Assembly: GCA_035532035.1 (NCBI GenBank)
Contig: DATKRS010000019.1
Location: 124,001-188,000 of the forward strand
Direction of reading: 5' to 3'
Origin: Candidatus Dormiibacterota bacterium
GTDB taxonomy: Bacteria; Vulcanimicrobiota; Vulcanimicrobiia; Vulcanimicrobiales; Vulcanimicrobiaceae
Length of the DNA stretch: 64,000 nt
Shown here piece by piece: positions 26,762 to 35,481 of the stretch (positions within the stretch are counted from its first letter, which is position 1; every line of letters begins with the position of its first letter). The notes under the pieces are model-generated. The model was given only the letters and a program-made list of their open reading frames with translations. It did not search any database and was not told the origin of the DNA. The position numbers and the translations under genes were made by a program.

Positions 26762-27447
26762 TGGAGCGCCACCGCTTCCAGCGTCACGAGTACCATACGC
26801 GCGAGTTCGAGCGAGATCGCGAGCTGCCGTCCAGCGACCTCGACCGTTACCGGGCCGCCGAGCGGCGCTTTCTCGACGATGCGCACGCGGACGCCCGGCC
26901 GCAGGCCGATCTCGCCCAGGTAGCGGAGCATCTCCGGCGGCACCTCGGTCACGCCGCAGACCGTCGCGTCGCTGCCGGCGTCGGCTTGCGCCAGCGGCTC
27001 GCCGACCGGTTCCGGCCGGCTCAAGTCGCGCGGGGGAATCGGATGACCGTGCGGACACGTCAGCGGGTTGCCGAGAACGTCGATCAATCGCTCCTCAACG
27101 CGGTCCGTGATCGCGTGCTCCAAGATGCAGGCTTCGGCATGCACGTCGTCCCACGGCATGCCGAGCACGTCGGTGAGCAGACGTTCCGCCAGCCGGTTTC
27201 GCCGCACCACGCGAACGGCAGCCTCCAAACCTTGGTGCGTCAGGCGTACGTCGCCGCGCGCTTCGTGCTCGACGTATCCCTCTCCGACGAGCTTCTTCAG
27301 CATTCCCGAAACCGACGCCGGCGAGACGCCGAGCTCGGTCGCGAGTACCGACGTCGTGGCGCCGGGACCTTCCCGCTCGAGGCGATAGATCGCTTTCATA
27401 TACATTTCGAACGATTCGGCGAAGTGCGAATGCGAGTGTCCAGGCAT
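26758..27447 (-). CDS. DtxR/MntR family metal-dependent repressor with FeoA-like domain
   Basis: 229 aa. N-terminal winged helix (ESFEMYMKAIYRLEREGPGATTSVLATELGVSPASVSGMLKKL), metal-binding/dimerisation domain (VVRRNRLAERLLTDVLGMPWDDVHAEACILEHAITDRVEERL, with Cys/His/Glu ligands) and a C-terminal SH3/FeoA-like domain (PGVRVRIVEKAPLGGPVTVEVAGRQLAIS). This is the three-domain IdeR/DtxR build rather than short MntR. Iron or manganese cannot be separated by eye. The leading His-rich MPGHSHSHF is notable. Coupled to rhomboid by a 4-bp overlap. Confidence 0.92.
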   Translation of the reverse strand: MPGHSHSHFAESFEMYMKAIYRLEREGPGATTSVLATELGVSPASVSGMLKKLVGEGYVEHEARGDVRLTHQGLEAAVRVVRRNRLAERLLTDVLGMPWDDVHAEACILEHAITDRVEERLIDVLGNPLTCPHGHPIPPRDLSRPEPVGEPLAQADAGSDATVCGVTEVPPEMLRYLGEIGLRPGVRVRIVEKAPLGGPVTVEVAGRQLAISLELARMVLVTLEAVALQ

Positions 27448-27452
27448 CGCGG

Positions 27453-28403
27453 CTACTCTTCAAGGACCGTGGAGCGAAGTGCCTGCTTACGCTGCGGGCT
27501 TGCAAAGCTCGCCTCCACGGCGTTTTGTACAAAGCCGCGCATGGCCGACAGCCCGGCGACCTGCGCGACGTAGCGATACTCGGATTCAATCGACGTTCCG
27601 AAGAGCGCAGGATCGTCTGCATCGATAACGACCTGAACGCCGGCCCGATGCAACGCGAAGAGCGGGTGCGGCTGCTCGGGATCGGCGGCGCCGGTCAAAA
27701 AGTTCGACGTCGGACAGATTTCCAGCGCGATTCCTCGCTGCGCCAGCAGCTCGACAAGCGCCGGGTCTTCGAGCGCGCGGATGCCGTGTCCAACCCGCTC
27801 CGCGCCGAGCACTTCGACGACGGCACGGACGCTCTGCGCGCCGGCCGCCTCGCCCGCGTGCGCGACCGCGTGCAAACCTTGTGCTCGCGCGCGCGCGAAA
27901 ACCTCGGCAAAAGGCTCCGCCGCAAAACGCGCCTCGTCGCCGCCGAGTCCGATCCCGATGACGTCGAGACTGCCGCACGCAAGCGCGAGATCGAGGGTGC
28001 CCATCGCGCTCTGCGGTCCGAAGTTCCGCGTTACGTCGAGGATCAAGGCGAACGGTGCGCCCTTTGCGCGCCGCAGCTCGCCAGAGATCGCGGCGAGGGC
28101 CTCGCGCACGTCCAACTCGGGGTGAAAGTACTTCCAGACCGACGGCGAGACGAAGATCTCGCCGTACGCGACGTTCTGGGCGGCGGCGTCCGTCACGAAC
28201 TCGCGGGCGACACGCGCGTAGTCGTCCGGCGTGCGCAGTGCCTGGCAAACCGCCATGAACGTACGAAGAAACGCTGCGAAATCGGCAAAGCGGTAGACGT
28301 CGGCGGGATTCTGCGTTTCGATTCCGTCGCGCGCCGCAAGGTCGAGGAAGCTCTGCGGACGCAGCGTTCCCTCGAGGTGGCAGTGAAGATGAATCTTCGG
28401 CAT
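27453..28403 (-). CDS. add: Adenosine deaminase family amidohydrolase
   Basis: 316 aa from the ATG at 28403 (MPKIHLHCHLEGTLRP). Zinc ligands HLHCH, the substrate loop, HAGEAAGAQSV (catalytic His/Glu), RVGHGIRAL, and the terminal metal Asp in VVIDADDPALFGTSIESEY match adenosine/adenine deaminases; it hydrolyses adenosine (or adenine) to inosine (hypoxanthine). The frame is open to a TTG at 28490, but those codons carry no conserved residues. No good Shine-Dalgarno precedes either start. Five bp separate it from the metal regulator gene. Confidence 0.9.
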   Translation of the reverse strand: MPKIHLHCHLEGTLRPQSFLDLAARDGIETQNPADVYRFADFAAFLRTFMAVCQALRTPDDYARVAREFVTDAAAQNVAYGEIFVSPSVWKYFHPELDVREALAAISGELRRAKGAPFALILDVTRNFGPQSAMGTLDLALACGSLDVIGIGLGGDEARFAAEPFAEVFARARAQGLHAVAHAGEAAGAQSVRAVVEVLGAERVGHGIRALEDPALVELLAQRGIALEICPTSNFLTGAADPEQPHPLFALHRAGVQVVIDADDPALFGTSIESEYRYVAQVAGLSAMRGFVQNAVEASFASPQRKQALRSTVLEE

Positions 28404-28553
28404 GGACCGAACGGCCGCGTCGAAAGGAGGGCCTGCAGCAAGATGCACGCCCCTCGCTTTCGCCACCGGTCCCCGATACCCCGAGTGCAACCATGGGGTC
28501 CTAAATGGGGTCCCGAGCAGGGACCGGCCTCGGAGCCGTAGCAGAGTACGCGC

Positions 28554-28630
<77 letters not shown>

Positions 28631-28636
28631 AGTTCC

Positions 28637-28674
28637 GAAAAGCCCCTCGAGAGATACTCTCCGAGGGGCTTTTC
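28637..28674 (+). terminator. Rho-independent terminator of tRNA-fMet
   Basis: GAAAAGCCCCTCG (28637-28649) pairs with CGAGGGGCTTTTC (28662-28674), with an extra AGAG/CTCT pairing inside the loop. The 3' arm ends in TTTTC. The A/T-rich arm ends make it usable in both directions. Confidence 0.92.
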
Positions 28675-28735
28675 GTCGCGCTCGGTAGCTTACGGAACCA
28701 AGCGGAGAGCATCCGCGTTCCTCCAAGTGAGGGCA

Positions 28736-29815
28736 ATGGTAGTCTCTTTTCTTCGTCATTGGTGTGCGTACGTTGCGGGTTGCCGCGACGCGCGCCCAAC
28801 CGCCAAACTCCTGCGAGGGAGCGAGCATTCAAAGCTCTTCCCGTACGCCGACGGCATCTCGCAGCACGCGCGTCTCGTCGCCGACGGGATTACGGCGCGC
28901 TGTCGGCAGCAGATCGTCGATCCCTCGCAGCGGTATCGCCGTCTCGTCGCGCGTTACGAAGTCTCGATCGGGCCGCGCCTGCAACGGCTCGCGCACGAAC
29001 ACGGTGACGCCTTAGACAAACTCCAGCGAGTGCGCGAGCTGCCGCACGACGGCGGTTCCGAACGCCCCGCGGAGGTGGTCTTCAGCCACCGTCTCTACCC
29101 GTGGGTGATGGCGGCGCTCGTCGTGCTGGAGTTTCCGTTCAATCTCATGGTCATGCAAGTGCTGGGCGAGAGCCTCGCGCTCACCGCCGTTTTGGCCGGC
29201 GGTATCTCAATTCTCGTTCCCCTGCTCGGCCATATCATCGGCAAACAGTTGCGCATCCGGCATTATCTCTCGGCGCTCGTAATCACGGCGGCCGGGGTCG
29301 GCCTTCTTCTCGCCGGCGCCTACTTCCGAACCACCTATCTGCGCGAGGCGACGCAGGTGAGCGATCAACGAATCCTCTATGCATTCTTAGCGATCGGCAT
29401 CGTCTTTCTCATGGTTTCGACCTTCGCATCGCGCTACAGCGAGCCGGGCGAGGACGAACGCGTTCCGCGCCGCGTCGTCGAAGCCAAGAGCGCCGTGCGC
29501 CGTAAGCGGCGTTCGCTCGAGGATGCCGAACGCGACGAGAGCCGCCTGCGCGAAGCCATCCAAGCGGCCTACGAGCGCGGTAAAGTGATCGAAGACATGC
29601 GCGACATCGCGGTGCGGCGTGAGGTCGACGCGCACAACATTCTGCTCGATGCCTATTGGCGCGGGCTACAGCGAGCGTGGGGCGGCGCATCGTATCCGGA
29701 CGAAGCCGGCTTCAAGATTGAAGATGTCTATCAGCCCTCGCTTTGGCCGCCGGCGCAACTGGAAGAGCCCCGCATACAGTACGCTCCGCTGCCGAGCACC
29801 GTTGCCGTCGCTTAA
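28736..29815 (+). CDS. Hypothetical polytopic membrane protein with coiled coil
   Basis: 359 aa from the ATG at 28736, which follows GTGAGGG. The first 115 residues are soluble and helical. About four to five membrane spans follow (around 120-140, 145-165, 178-197, 212-231), then a long charged coiled coil (about 245-300: EAKSAVRRKRRSLEDAERDESRLREAIQAAYERG) and a C-terminal tail. No family recognised. It overlaps the next lipoprotein gene by 14 bp and may work with it at the membrane. Confidence 0.72.
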   Translation: MVVSFLRHWCAYVAGCRDARPTAKLLRGSEHSKLFPYADGISQHARLVADGITARCRQQIVDPSQRYRRLVARYEVSIGPRLQRLAHEHGDALDKLQRVRELPHDGGSERPAEVVFSHRLYPWVMAALVVLEFPFNLMVMQVLGESLALTAVLAGGISILVPLLGHIIGKQLRIRHYLSALVITAAGVGLLLAGAYFRTTYLREATQVSDQRILYAFLAIGIVFLMVSTFASRYSEPGEDERVPRRVVEAKSAVRRKRRSLEDAERDESRLREAIQAAYERGKVIEDMRDIAVRREVDAHNILLDAYWRGLQRAWGGASYPDEAGFKIEDVYQPSLWPPAQLEEPRIQYAPLPSTVAVA

Positions 29816-30533
29816 ACTCGGCTTGCTCGCCGTCGCGTGCGCGACGCTGCTTGTCGGCTGTGGGCCGCGCACGCGCTTCATTCAAGTCCTGGCAAACGTA
29901 CGCGATGCAGCACCCGGTGCCGCGTGGCCGCGTGAGATGCGCATTCTCAAGACAGCGGTTCTGCCTTACGTCGGCGCCGGTGACACGCTCGTCGTCGCGC
30001 CGATCGGCGATCATGCGTACACCGATGCACCTGTCGCCGACGTTACGCTCGAACGCTCCTCCGCCTTCGGCGCCAACCCGCTGCAGTCGACGCTGCGGAA
30101 TCAGGCGTTGCTGCGTGGCCTTTTCGCAACGGTCGAACGCCGCCTCGAAGCCGACCGCTCGAGCGGACATACCGAGATCATCGCCGCAACGATGGCCGCA
30201 ATGGATCGATTCAACGGCGAGCCGAATGCGAGCAAGATCCTCATCCTCGATTCTACCGGCTACGAACAATCGAGCCTCGTCAACATGGCGGACGTGCACC
30301 AACAACTCGATCCGCGCTCGATCGCGCTCTTGATCGCGAGCATCCGCCGCGCAAACGAACTGCCGAGCCTTTCCGGCGTACGCGTTTGCGTCGCGGGGAT
30401 CAGCTCGGGTGAAGGCGGCTGGGCCGTCGAGCGGCGCGTCCTCGCGATCCGCGCGTTCTGGAGAGCGTTCTTCCGCGCTGCGGGAGCGCGGCTCGTCTCC
30501 TACGGAACCACTCCTACCGGCTGCCTGTCCTAG
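29802..30533 (+). CDS. Hypothetical lipoprotein, vWA-like
   Basis: 243 aa from the TTG at 29802, the only start that places a signal peptide (LKLGLLAVACATLLVGC) with a lipobox at the N-terminus. The mature part alternates hydrophobic strands and helices (DTLVVAPIGDHAY, ASKILILDSTGYEQSSL, SGVRVCVAGISSGEGGW), resembling a von Willebrand A-type Rossmann fold, although no clear MIDAS DxSxS is present. It is co-transcribed with the preceding membrane protein. Function unknown. Confidence 0.7.
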   Translation: MPSLKLGLLAVACATLLVGCGPRTRFIQVLANVRDAAPGAAWPREMRILKTAVLPYVGAGDTLVVAPIGDHAYTDAPVADVTLERSSAFGANPLQSTLRNQALLRGLFATVERRLEADRSSGHTEIIAATMAAMDRFNGEPNASKILILDSTGYEQSSLVNMADVHQQLDPRSIALLIASIRRANELPSLSGVRVCVAGISSGEGGWAVERRVLAIRAFWRAFFRAAGARLVSYGTTPTGCLS

Positions 30534-30745
30534 CGCTGAGGGCCTTTGACGCGTGCGGCGAGGTCGCGTGCGTTGCGCTCGCGCCCGGCCGCGCCGCGAA
30601 TCTCTCGCACGAGTCCCAGTATCGCGGCGACCGTCGCACCGATGCCGACGAGCGTTTCATCGGGAATCGCCGCGAGCGGGAATACGAGAAAGACGGCCCC
30701 CCCGATGAGCCCGACGACACAAAGAAACGTGACAGCCTTGCGCAC
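30530..30745 (-). CDS. Small membrane protein
   Basis: 71 aa with two hydrophobic spans (KAVTFLCVVGLIGGAVFLVF and TLVGIGATVAAILGLV) joined by a short loop, then a basic tail. No family recognised. It lies 12 bp after the HiPIP gene on the same strand and converges with the lipoprotein gene, sharing 4 bp at the stops. Confidence 0.55.
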   Translation of the reverse strand: MRKAVTFLCVVGLIGGAVFLVFPLAAIPDETLVGIGATVAAILGLVREIRGAAGRERNARDLAARVKGPQR

Positions 30746-30757
30746 CGGCGGGCGAGG

Positions 30758-31036
30758 CTACTTCGCCGCGTACGCGACGCACCAGCCGTTGGGGCTGATC
30801 GCGCCCTCGACGATGCTGCACGTCCCGTTCGCACTCGCCGTCTTCCCCGGATGGAAGAACCGGCATCCCGAGCACTTCTGCGTGCCGTTGGGACGCGATT
30901 GATACTTGACCTGTGATTTGGAGCTCTTCGCTTGCGCGATCGACGTGGTCGAGGCGAGGAGTCCGGCGAGCGCCGGTAAGACGACGAGCCCGCGCAGGGC
31001 TTCCCCGCGCGTCAGCTTGTCAGTAGATTTGCTCAT
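30758..31036 (-). CDS. High-potential iron-sulfur protein (HiPIP)
   Basis: 92 aa from the ATG at 31036, preceded by a strong GGAGGTCGTC site. The four cluster ligands appear as CSGCRFF, GTCSIVEG and NGWCVAY, the HiPIP pattern of a [4Fe-4S] site that cycles 2+/3+ at high potential. The export signal (LTRGEALRGLVVLPALAGLLA) has the shape of a Tat signal, but one arginine of the RR pair is replaced (TRG). It probably carries electrons in the periplasm, as does the lipoprotein cytochrome c encoded elsewhere in the window; a functional link is not shown. Confidence 0.93.
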   Translation of the reverse strand: MSKSTDKLTRGEALRGLVVLPALAGLLASTTSIAQAKSSKSQVKYQSRPNGTQKCSGCRFFHPGKTASANGTCSIVEGAISPNGWCVAYAAK

Positions 31037-31138
31037 GAAGACGACCTCCGTTGCCCGCAACACTACTCCGATGACTCGGCAAAGTCATGCGTTTGGCACG
31101 GGGAATCGGCCGCGAACCTCGAAGCAAGCAACCCCAAG

Positions 31139-32233
31139 ATGGCTCTTGTGGCACTCCGGGCTTTCCTGTATGCGACGCTGCTTCTCGCCGCGTCCGTTTC
31201 ACTCTGCCGCGCCGGCGCACGGCCGGCGGTCTCGTTCGCTACCGCAACGATCTCGGGCAGGCACGTCACCTACCTCGTCGTGCGGCTCGACCGAGTACGC
31301 GTCGAGACGGCACTCGGGCACGACCGCGTCGCGCGTATGGAATCGCTCGCGCAGATGGCGCTCCGTCACCACGCCCTCGCGGCGATCGACGGAGGGTTCT
31401 TCGAATCCTCATTTCGCGGCCCGATAAAGGACCTGATCGACACCACCGTCGTCAACGGCCGTCTCGTCTTCAAAGGCGACTCGGGCAGCACGCTTTTCTT
31501 CGACGCGAAGAACCGCGCGAGCATCGCACAGATTCCGCTGCGCATCGAAGGCGCGCTCGACGGCAGCTACGCCTATCCAAACAACTGGTTCGCGTACTGG
31601 ATCAATCGCTATCCCGAGAACGCGAGCCGCTCGACCGTCACGATCTTCACGCCGGCATGGGGAAGTGCGACTGGGTTGCGGGGCTTTCAGGTCTTGGTCG
31701 AAGACGGCGTCATCGTGCAGATCGCACACCGGTCGCTCCCGATCCCGCTCGACGGCTACGTAATCTACGTCCGCGGCGAGCCCGAGATGGCGTCGCACTT
31801 CCGCGTCGGACGCCGCATCGCGTACCGCCTCGTGCGGCGCGACGGTGAGGGCCTCGGCAGCTTTGGCGACGCGTGGCAGGCGATCGGTGGCGGACCCCGT
31901 CTGCTTCTCGACGGGCGCGTCGCGCTGGATCCGCACGCCGAGGGATTTCACGATCCCGCACTCTTTCGTATTGCCGAGCGGAGCATCGTCGGCGTCACGC
32001 GCGACGGCCGTCGTCTCATCCTCGCCACCGCAACGGGAACGCTCCATCAGATGGCCCGCATCATGCGCCGCCTCGGGGCATACGACGCGATGAATCTCGA
32101 CGGCGGAGCCTCGAGCGGCCTGTGGGCCTGGGGACATTACCTCACGCGCCCGCACCGCATGCTCAACAATGCGCTGCTGATTTTGCCGCGCAAGCCATAT
32201 GTCGGGAACGTCGCTTCGCGCCACATTCCGTAG
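31139..32233 (+). CDS. Phosphodiester glycosidase family (NAGPA-like) exported protein
   Basis: 364 aa with an N-terminal signal peptide (LRAFLYATLLLAASVSLCRA). The NAGPA domain is clear: AAIDGGFFESSF, VVNGRLVFKGDSG and, near the end, AMNLDGGASSGLWAWG and MLNNALLIL. Related proteins remove N-acetylglucosamine from phosphodiesters or act in wall turnover and sporulation. Here it may trim glycan-phosphate decorations in the envelope; the substrate is unknown. Divergent from the HiPIP gene. Confidence 0.88.
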   Translation: MALVALRAFLYATLLLAASVSLCRAGARPAVSFATATISGRHVTYLVVRLDRVRVETALGHDRVARMESLAQMALRHHALAAIDGGFFESSFRGPIKDLIDTTVVNGRLVFKGDSGSTLFFDAKNRASIAQIPLRIEGALDGSYAYPNNWFAYWINRYPENASRSTVTIFTPAWGSATGLRGFQVLVEDGVIVQIAHRSLPIPLDGYVIYVRGEPEMASHFRVGRRIAYRLVRRDGEGLGSFGDAWQAIGGGPRLLLDGRVALDPHAEGFHDPALFRIAERSIVGVTRDGRRLILATATGTLHQMARIMRRLGAYDAMNLDGGASSGLWAWGHYLTRPHRMLNNALLILPRKPYVGNVASRHIP

Positions 32234-32274
32234 CGCTCCGGCCGCATTACGCCGGGCAAAACGCGCGGTCCCTC

Positions 32275-33510
32275 CTAGCCGAGAAGCCCTACGTCCTTCC
32301 CCACGGTCGCGAACGCGGCAAGCGCGCGGTCCATCTCCTCGCGTGTTAGCTTCGCGCTCATCTGCACGCGGATACGCGCGGTTCCCTCGGGGACGACCGG
32401 ATAGCCGAAACCCGTCACGAAGACGCCGCGTTTGAGGAGCGCGTCACTCATCGCAATAGCAAACGCCGTTTCGCCGACGATGATCGGGACGATCGCGCTC
32501 TCGCCGTCCAGAGGGCGGTACCCGATGCGCCTGAGCCCCGCACGAAAGTATGCGACGTTATCGCGCAGACGCGTAACGAGCTCGGGATGTGCGTCGAGGT
32601 AGTCGATCGCTTCGAGCGCGCTGCATGCAACCGTTGCCGGGAGCGCGTTCGAGAACAACTGCGGGCGCGAGCGCTGGATCATCGTATCGACGAGCGCGCG
32701 GCTGGCAGCGATGAAGCCGCCGGCAGCGCCGCCGAGCGCCTTGCCGAGCGTACCGGTGATGACCGCGACCCGACCGGTAAGACCGAAGTGCTCGATCGTG
32801 CCGCGACCGGTCTCGCCCATCACGCCCGTTCCGTGGGAATCGTCGACGACGACGATCGCGCCGTAGCGCTCGGCAAGCGCGACGATCTCGGGCAGCTTTG
32901 CGAGGTCGCCCTCCATCGAAAAGACGCCGTCCGTTGCGACGACGATGGGGAACGCATCGCCTACCGTCCGTAGTTTGCCTTCGAGATCCTGCATGTCGCT
33001 ATGCCGGAAGCGCTCGCGACGTGCCTTCGATGCCAAACGGACGCCGTCAATGATCGAGGCGTGATTGAGCTCGTCGGAGACGATTGCGGCACCTTCGTCG
33101 CAGATCGTCGGGAAGAGTCCGGTGTTCGCGTTCCAGCAGGAGACATACGTCAGCGCGGATTCGGTGTCGAGGAAGGAGGCGATGCGTCGCTCCAGCGTGC
33201 GGTGCACGTCGAACGTTCCGCAGATGAAGCGCACCGAGGCCGTTCCGGCGCCGTATCGATCGAGCCCGCGCTTCCCTGCGTCGACGACTTCGGGCTGATC
33301 GGCGAGCCCGAGGTAGTTGTTCGATGATAGCACGATGACGTCGCCCGCTTCCTCCATGTGCACTTCGGGCGCCATCGGCGTCGTGATGTGGCGTAGATGC
33401 TTGTAGGTGCCTGCCGCCTTGAGCGCCTCCAGGTCGGCAGCGAGCTTTGCTTCGAACCGCGCGTTAATGGCCGGGCCCTCCCACGTCGAGGACGATCTTC
33501 GCTGCCGCAC
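32275..33510 (-). CDS. kbl: Glycine C-acetyltransferase (2-amino-3-ketobutyrate CoA ligase)
   Basis: PLP enzyme of the alpha-oxoamine synthase family, 411 aa from the GTG at 33510. It splits 2-amino-3-oxobutyrate with CoA into glycine and acetyl-CoA. Motifs: NNYLGLADQPEV, YGAGTASVRFICGTFDVH, DDSHGTGVMGETGRG, and the PLP lysine in TGTLGKALGGAAGG. The GTG start makes a 47-bp overlap with tdh; the homologous part begins around INARFEAKLAADLEAL, where an ATT codon (33468-33466) overlaps the tdh TAA. Forms the two-step threonine-to-glycine route with the upstream tdh. Confidence 0.93.
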   Translation of the reverse strand: MRQRRSSSTWEGPAINARFEAKLAADLEALKAAGTYKHLRHITTPMAPEVHMEEAGDVIVLSSNNYLGLADQPEVVDAGKRGLDRYGAGTASVRFICGTFDVHRTLERRIASFLDTESALTYVSCWNANTGLFPTICDEGAAIVSDELNHASIIDGVRLASKARRERFRHSDMQDLEGKLRTVGDAFPIVVATDGVFSMEGDLAKLPEIVALAERYGAIVVVDDSHGTGVMGETGRGTIEHFGLTGRVAVITGTLGKALGGAAGGFIAASRALVDTMIQRSRPQLFSNALPATVACSALEAIDYLDAHPELVTRLRDNVAYFRAGLRRIGYRPLDGESAIVPIIVGETAFAIAMSDALLKRGVFVTGFGYPVVPEGTARIRVQMSAKLTREEMDRALAAFATVGKDVGLLG

Positions 33511-34519
33511 CCGTGCGCATCAGCTCGAAGGCCTCGCCGTATTCTGCGAGCGGCAGCGTGTGGGTGATGATCGGTCGCAGATCGATGCGGCCGCTCTTGA
33601 GCAGCGCTTGCGTCTGATACCAGGTTTCGAACATCAGCCTCCCGTTGACGCCGAGCACCGTCAGTCCTTTGAAGATGATGCGCTCGGCGAGGTTCAGGTT
33701 GACGTTATCGCTGGGAATGCCGAGCAGCGCTGCGGTTCCCCCATTGCGCACCATCTGCAAACCGCTGTCGATCGCGGCGCCGCTGCCGGACATCTCGAGC
33801 AAGACATCGACGCCGTCGCCGTTGGTGAGCGCGCGGATCTCTTCGACGAGCCCCGGCTGCGATGCGAGAAACGTGCGATCCGCACCCAGGCGCTTAGCCA
33901 AACTCAGCTTCGCTTGATTGACGTCGATGGCAAAGACGGATGCGGCGCCTGCGGCGCGCGCAACCGGAATCGCCATGAGGCCGATCGAGCCGACGCCCGT
34001 GATTGCGACGCTGCGCGTGCTGACGCCCGCCGCCATCACGGTGTGCACAGCGTTGCCGAGCGGGTCGAGGACCGCGGCGACGACGTCGGGTATCGCGGGA
34101 TCCAACTTCCACACGTTGTACTCGGGCATCGCGATGTACTCGGCGAACGCGCCGTCGCGATCGACGCCGATGATCTTCAGCCGCTCGCAGATGTGGGCCT
34201 GTCCGGTGCGGCAGAGAAAGCACGTGAGGTCTGCGATGTGCCCTTCTCCGGAGACGCGATCGCCGACGCGAACGGCGCGCACCGCATCGCCGACGGCCTC
34301 GACGCATCCCATGAACTCGTGCCCGATGATGCACGGCGGATGCACGCGCTCCTGCGCCCAGTGGTCCCACACGTAGATGTGATAATCGGTGCCGCAGATC
34401 CCGACTTTATCGACGCGAATCAGCACGTCGGTCGGCCCGATCGAGGGAACCGGTACCTCTTGCATCACGAACCCTGGCTCCGGCCGCACCTTGCAGAGCG
34501 CTCGCATCATCTCGGGCAT
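33464..34519 (-). CDS. tdh: L-threonine 3-dehydrogenase
   Basis: 351 aa zinc-dependent medium-chain dehydrogenase oxidising threonine to 2-amino-3-oxobutyrate with NAD. Catalytic zinc region GICGTDYHIYVWDHWAQ and GHEFMG, structural zinc cysteines (CFLCRTGQAHIC), the Rossmann fold (VAITGVGSIGLMAIPVA) and the family C-terminus. The WDxWAQ element separates Tdh from other alcohol dehydrogenases. Alternative ATGs at residues 4 and 5 exist. Its product is used at once by Kbl, encoded downstream with overlap. Confidence 0.95.
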   Translation of the reverse strand: MPEMMRALCKVRPEPGFVMQEVPVPSIGPTDVLIRVDKVGICGTDYHIYVWDHWAQERVHPPCIIGHEFMGCVEAVGDAVRAVRVGDRVSGEGHIADLTCFLCRTGQAHICERLKIIGVDRDGAFAEYIAMPEYNVWKLDPAIPDVVAAVLDPLGNAVHTVMAAGVSTRSVAITGVGSIGLMAIPVARAAGAASVFAIDVNQAKLSLAKRLGADRTFLASQPGLVEEIRALTNGDGVDVLLEMSGSGAAIDSGLQMVRNGGTAALLGIPSDNVNLNLAERIIFKGLTVLGVNGRLMFETWYQTQALLKSGRIDLRPIITHTLPLAEYGEAFELMRTGAAAKIVLDVGGPGH

Positions 34520-34553
34520 AGGCGCCGCACAGGTTTGACCTTAGGTCTCATTT

Positions 34554-34673
34554 GTCATCCCGATCCTTCGACTGCCACGCCCGCGCGCGGCGCTCGACAA
34601 GCTCAGGACCTAAAGGCCTCGCCCTTTTTTAGTCACCCTAAGCGGAGTGAGCGGAGCGAACCAAGTCGAAGGG
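34554..34673 (+). repeat. Cluster of GTCAYCC...GTCGAAGG repeat units
   Basis: 34554-34610 holds an imperfect double copy (GTCATCC...TCCTTCGAC...GCTCGACAAGCTCAGGAC). 34632-34673 holds a plus-strand copy (GTCACCCTAAGC...AAGTCGAAGGGC) whose AAGGG lies 7 nt before the ATG at 34680. A short AAAGG-CCTTT hairpin with a T-run (34612-34628) separates them. Confidence 0.65.
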
Positions 34674-34679
34674 CGGCGC

Positions 34680-35465
34680 ATGGCTAAAGCTCTCGCCTCC
34701 CTGGCACTGGCAACATGTCTGGTCGCGGCGTCGCCACCGCAGACCGTGACCGTCCTCTACGCAGGCTCGCTGGTGACGCCGATGGAGGGCCCGATCGCGC
34801 AGGCGCTGGCGCGTCAGGACATCACTTTCGAAGGAGAAGGTCGCGGAAGTCAAGAGATCGCCAACTTCATCACGGCGGGCCTGCGCAACCCCGACGTCGT
34901 CATCGTGGTCGATCCTGCGATCATGGCACGCCTCGCACGCGCCGGGCTGATCGCGCAGTCTTGGACATTGGGAGGCGCGACGCTCGGCATCGCATTAGCG
35001 AAACATCACCCGCCGAGTATTCGCTTCGACGAAGCAAACGTGCCGTTCAGTACGCAACTTCTCGACGGATCCGGTATGCGTATCGCGCGGACCGATCCCC
35101 GACTCGACCCCAAAGGGCGCTATACCATCGAAGCGGTGCGAATGCTCGTAGGTGCGCGTGGCGAGCGTCAACTCTTCGGCGCCGACGAAAACCCGGCGCA
35201 GATTTTTCCGGAGCAAGACTTACTCGTTAGACTCGAAACGGGAGAAGCCGACTGGGGCGTCGTCTACTCCACCGAAGCCCGCGCTCGCCACCTCGAGTTC
35301 ATTCCTTTTCCGGGACGCGCGTCGATGTCCGACGAGATTCGTTACGTCGTCGCCGTTATGAAAGGCGCGCCGCATCCTAAGGCAGCGCGCGCGTTCGTCG
35401 AGTTTCTTCTGCATGGCACGGGCCGCCGCATTCTCGAAGCGGCGGGGCTCGCAAAGCACGCGTAG
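34680..35465 (+). CDS. Molybdate/tungstate-type ABC transporter substrate-binding protein (WtpA-like)
   Basis: 261 aa from the ATG at 34680. Signal peptide, then VTVLYAGSLVTPMEGPIAQAL and FEGEGRGSQEIANFI, the anion-binding opening of the WtpA/ModA group; later DPKGRYTIEAVRML, GEADWGVVYSTEA and PHPKAARAFVEFLL match the same family. Tungstate and molybdate cannot be told apart here. No matching permease or ATPase is adjacent; the convergent neighbour is PstB. Its ribosome-binding site is provided by the dispersed repeat just upstream. Confidence 0.82.
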   Translation: MAKALASLALATCLVAASPPQTVTVLYAGSLVTPMEGPIAQALARQDITFEGEGRGSQEIANFITAGLRNPDVVIVVDPAIMARLARAGLIAQSWTLGGATLGIALAKHHPPSIRFDEANVPFSTQLLDGSGMRIARTDPRLDPKGRYTIEAVRMLVGARGERQLFGADENPAQIFPEQDLLVRLETGEADWGVVYSTEARARHLEFIPFPGRASMSDEIRYVVAVMKGAPHPKAARAFVEFLLHGTGRRILEAAGLAKHA

Positions 35466-35481
35466 TCGAAAGGCTAGGAAC

